Origin: an uncultured Bacteroidales bacterium
GTDB taxonomy: Bacteria > Bacteroidota > Bacteroidia > Bacteroidales > UBA4417
DNA length: 7,834 bases
Assembly: GCA_903917425.1 (NCBI GenBank)
Contig: CAIXAQ010000742.1
Location: 1-7,834 of the forward strand
Direction of reading: 5' to 3'
Below the pieces are notes generated by a model. The model saw only the letters and a program-made list of their open reading frames with translations. It ran no database searches and had not been told where the DNA came from. This document shows positions 5,564-7,834 of this stretch, piece by piece (positions within the stretch are counted from its first letter, which is position 1; every line of letters begins with the position of its first letter). Made by a program: the position numbers and the translations under genes.

Positions 5564-7386
5564 TAAATTTTCTTCAACACCACTTCCCTGTATTTTTTGC
5601 TGTTCCAGGTATTTATCATCATACGGAATGTGTCGTATTTTTCAACGGGAACATATGTTTTTAAAATATTGATATTCCGCACAATATGCAATTGTCTTCC
5701 CTCAATAGAAATTAAAAAATCCATATTTCCAAATTCATTATTCTGGGTAAGAGTTGCAGGAGGCGAAACCAAGGTCATTCCTTCGGGTAACGTAATAAAC
5801 AGGTCGTATGATTCGCTGAGCGGGAAGGGGATTTCGAACGGTTCGGTGCGGATGCTTACCAGTTCGGTCATATGCCAGCTATCGGAAGCGGTAGCAATGG
5901 CAGGGAGTTTCAAAAAAATGTGACTGGCTTTTTCGCTGGTAAAAGCTCCGGATGAAGCCTGGAAACTGAAAGAAGAAAGATCCATATCCGTTTTGCCTTT
6001 TACAACATCCGTAATCTTTCCGTTTCCGAATGCATTTGATAGCATGGTGGACAAATAGGAAGTATCCTTTTGCAACTTTAGCCAGGGATTCATGCGCCCG
6101 CCCAGTTCGAGACCCAGATTTCCTTTCAGGTTTAAATCATCGCTCAATTCAAGATTTCCGGAAAGCGCAAGCGTATTTTTTGGCTCACCTATCACCTCCG
6201 TAAGTTGTAATTTACCCGGAACGAGTGAAATAATCCTTTTGCCGGCAAGCGAAAACCTGAGATCCTGCTGTTCGGACTGGGTTGGCGACAGAAAAACGGG
6301 CTCCATGCCTTGTAAACTCACTTTCACCAGGAATCGCTCAAATAAAGCCGGGCTAACTACTTTCTTAGTATAATATCTTTCAGCCACCACTGCAACAGGT
6401 TCGGACTGAATACCCTGCGAACGAAGCATAGCTGTAAGAAGTACTGCTTTTTCAGCTTCGATTCCGCCATTGCTGTTCCAGATTGCTGCGACATTCCTCA
6501 ACTTATAACCTGCATATTGCAACGGAACCTGCCAGGTATTAAGCTCGTTAGCCACTTTCTCCTGGAGTTTTAATACTTTCAGCAAAGGCAGGTCTATTCC
6601 TTCAACGGCAGCAGCCGTTTCTTCCTTAACATCAGCCGGGATTTCGCATTTCAATGCTTCCTGCGAAGCAAAACCGGCAATAACATCTGCTTTTTTTGCA
6701 ACAACAGCAAACACGATTCTCGGCCTGTTTTGCTGCTCCCTGGGTCTGAAGTCTTCGCGCAACGCGGGTGGTAAATCATTCAAAGTCCATGTATAGGTCG
6801 TTTTTCCTGGTGATTTCGAAATCGCCGGTTTCGACTGTATATTAAATTGTTCGAAGTTTAAAGCAACTCCTGAAGGGACATTGATGATAAAAGTAAGCTT
6901 CTTTACTGGCGAGTTCATCAAAAGTTGTTCGTTACCCATAAGCGCCTGGGTATAACCTTTGGAAGTCGAGAGTGTGTAATTGAAGTCAATGATTGCTCCG
7001 CGTTCAAGGGCAGTATGAGTAACCACCATTTCGCGCAGGCGGTTCCATGCCGGAACATTGGCTGCAAAACCTGGCAGAAGTTCGTTGTAGGCATTTTCAG
7101 GTGTTGGTACCCGTTTGCCATCAGCCATAGTTGTGACGGATGAGTTTATTTTAACTTTCTGAAAGGAAGGATCGTACACTATAAAATCCTCTCCGTACAG
7201 GTTATGAAACGCAAAATAGGTATTTATCAGTAATTTGTGGCTGTAATGATAATTCCAGCTGCCATCCTTATTCAATGAATATTCTTTGGTTTGCTCCTGG
7301 TAAACAGCATCCGATTTTGTTTCCTGGGCGAAAACTGTAATGCCTGTGCAAAGACCAATAGTTAGTAGGAGTATTTTATGTATCAT
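5563..7386 (-). CDS. Exported DUF3857 / degenerate transglutaminase-fold protein
   Basis: This 607-residue protein has a type I signal peptide (cleavage likely in VFA-QET after Ala20) and should act in the periplasm or on the surface. Residues about 40-215 match the style of DUF3857, for example YSHKLLINTYFAFHNL and LERGAIIDFNYTLS. Residues about 265-370 resemble a transglutaminase-like core: EAEKAVLLTAMLRSQGI (310-326) stands where active members have a C-x-x-K-A motif, and RFLVKVSLQG...LSPT stands where they have H-x-W/V and LDPT. The catalytic Cys, His and Asp appear replaced by Glu310, Arg351 and Ser367, and the mature protein has a single Cys (247) elsewhere. An enzyme-dead binding or scaffolding role is likely. 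The C-terminal part (about 400-607) is probably beta-rich. The ATG at 7386 precedes the signal peptide. A related gene lies upstream on the same strand. Exact function of the family is unknown. Confidence 0.88.
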   Translation of the reverse strand: MIHKILLLTIGLCTGITVFAQETKSDAVYQEQTKEYSLNKDGSWNYHYSHKLLINTYFAFHNLYGEDFIVYDPSFQKVKINSSVTTMADGKRVPTPENAYNELLPGFAANVPAWNRLREMVVTHTALERGAIIDFNYTLSTSKGYTQALMGNEQLLMNSPVKKLTFIINVPSGVALNFEQFNIQSKPAISKSPGKTTYTWTLNDLPPALREDFRPREQQNRPRIVFAVVAKKADVIAGFASQEALKCEIPADVKEETAAAVEGIDLPLLKVLKLQEKVANELNTWQVPLQYAGYKLRNVAAIWNSNGGIEAEKAVLLTAMLRSQGIQSEPVAVVAERYYTKKVVSPALFERFLVKVSLQGMEPVFLSPTQSEQQDLRFSLAGKRIISLVPGKLQLTEVIGEPKNTLALSGNLELSDDLNLKGNLGLELGGRMNPWLKLQKDTSYLSTMLSNAFGNGKITDVVKGKTDMDLSSFSFQASSGAFTSEKASHIFLKLPAIATASDSWHMTELVSIRTEPFEIPFPLSESYDLFITLPEGMTLVSPPATLTQNNEFGNMDFLISIEGRQLHIVRNINILKTYVPVEKYDTFRMMINTWNSKKYREVVLKKI

Positions 7387-7416
7387 GGGAATTTAATTGC
7401 TGAATTTAGAGACGTT

Positions 7417-7528
7417 ATTTACGATTTACGATTGCAGATTTACGATTTACGATTTACGAGTTACGATTGCGGATTTACGATTGCGGATTTACGATTTACG
7501 ATTTACGATTGCGGATTTACGATTTACG
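7417..7528. repeat. Perfectly phased heptanucleotide array (ATTTACG)n
   Basis: There are sixteen consecutive 7-base units without a single register slip: eleven ATTTACG, three ATTGCGG, one ATTGCAG and one AGTTACG. The GC-rich variants are interspersed and not clustered. The array lies in the spacer between two same-strand genes, about 30 bases upstream of the start of the 607-residue gene. Seven-base units are not divisible by three, so copy-number changes would not be tolerated in a coding frame. Open frames through it are artefacts. No spacer sequences are present, so it is not a CRISPR array. Confidence 0.95.
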
Positions 7529-7657
7529 ATTTCCTGTATAACCATTTTCCGTATAACCATTACCTATTAACGATTAACGAATTACGTTTTACCGATTAAC
7601 GATTTTCCATTTTCTATTAACTTTTCCCGATTAACGATTAACGAATAACAATTAACC
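7529..7657. repeat. Diverged continuation of the heptamer tract (ATTAACG units and a 15-base pair of repeats)
   Basis: The tract continues with one ATTTCCT unit, then two tandem 15-base copies (7536-7550 and 7551-7565, beginning GTATAACCATT). After that comes a second heptamer series based on ATTAACG, with exact copies at 7566, 7573, 7595, 7630 and 7637 and diverged units between. Apart from one extra base near 7587-7594, 7-base phasing holds up to 7657, ten bases short of the neighbouring stop codon. The tract fills almost the whole intergenic spacer. Confidence 0.88.
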
Positions 7658-7666
7658 ACCCTCACC

Positions 7667-7834
7667 TCACTTTACCCTCACAATTACCGGGTCCGTAGTG
7701 AGTCCGTTTTGGTAAGCAACTGCTTTTTTAAACGAATCCCAATCTTCCGGCTGGTAAATACGTTTTGGGTATGAGGCATTTAAAGCAAATTTCAGGGTAT
7801 CATTTTCTCTTTTAATAAATCCATGAAATTGGGC
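7667..7834 (-). CDS. C-terminal end of a DUF3857-type protein (5' partial)
   Basis: An open frame enters from the right edge and ends at TGA (7669-7667), giving 55 residues. It contains DTLKFALNASYPKRIYQPED, then DWDSFKKAVAYQNG, and ends in PVIVRVK. This resembles the C-terminal signature of DUF3857/transglutaminase-like proteins (a Tyr/Pro-Glu-Asp-Trp...Phe...Ala-Val...Gln-Asn segment, then a last strand). It also aligns with the end of the downstream 607-residue protein (VPVEKYDTFRMMINTWN, then EVVLKK). The two genes are therefore probably tandem paralogues. The N-terminus, any signal peptide and the active-site region lie outside the window. The frame is open throughout and the codon use is gene-like. 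Confidence 0.72.
   Translation of the reverse strand, partial: AQFHGFIKRENDTLKFALNASYPKRIYQPEDWDSFKKAVAYQNGLTTDPVIVRVK

Noticed and set aside
7378..7599. 73-codon open frame with repeated YDLRFT-like residues
   Set aside because: It is a translation of the heptamer array: 21 bases give a 7-residue repeat by necessity. It also runs antisense across the start of a real gene.
7417..7657. CRISPR array
   Set aside because: Units are 7 bases and contiguous, with no spacers of regular length and no cas genes nearby.

Overview
The window reads as chromosome of a Bacteroidota bacterium, probably an uncultured member of the Bacteroidales or a relative. The grounds are a Bacteroidota-type DnaG, a DUF3857/transglutaminase-fold exported protein, a GxxExxY protein, start codons without Shine-Dalgarno sequences, a few TTTG/TAnnTTTG-like promoter elements, and intergenic spacers filled with short AT-rich word repeats. 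The placement comes from protein families and style, not from a marker comparison.

Layout. On the + strand come an endonuclease/exonuclease/phosphatase lipoprotein cut by the left edge (to 1073), a small AT-rich GxxExxY protein (1173-1550) followed directly by a large imperfect inverted repeat (1551-1649), an exported, probably outer-membrane protein of unknown function (1735-2517), a 614-base gene-poor spacer (2518-3131), and DNA primase dnaG (3132-5090). On the - strand, converging on dnaG, come a SnoaL-like protein (5104-5487), a 607-residue exported protein with DUF3857 and a degenerate transglutaminase fold (5563-7386), a 241-bp heptanucleotide repeat tract (7417-7657), and the C-terminal end of a second, similar protein running off the right edge (7667-7834).

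How the genes relate. dnaG is the only essential housekeeping gene. The other identifiable genes are cell-envelope or small accessory genes. The two DUF3857-type genes lie in tandem and their C-termini resemble each other, which suggests a local duplication. No defence operon, CRISPR array, tRNA or rRNA gene, or complete insertion sequence was found.

The unusual content is between genes. The 2518-3131 spacer holds a possible small structured RNA with its own promoter and terminator, a 22-codon open frame, and a MITE-like element with long inverted ends and a possible 5-bp target duplication. Word repeats with a 7-bp period occur both at that element's ends and in the 7417-7657 tract. The palindrome behind the GxxExxY gene uses a different, 10-11-bp spacing.
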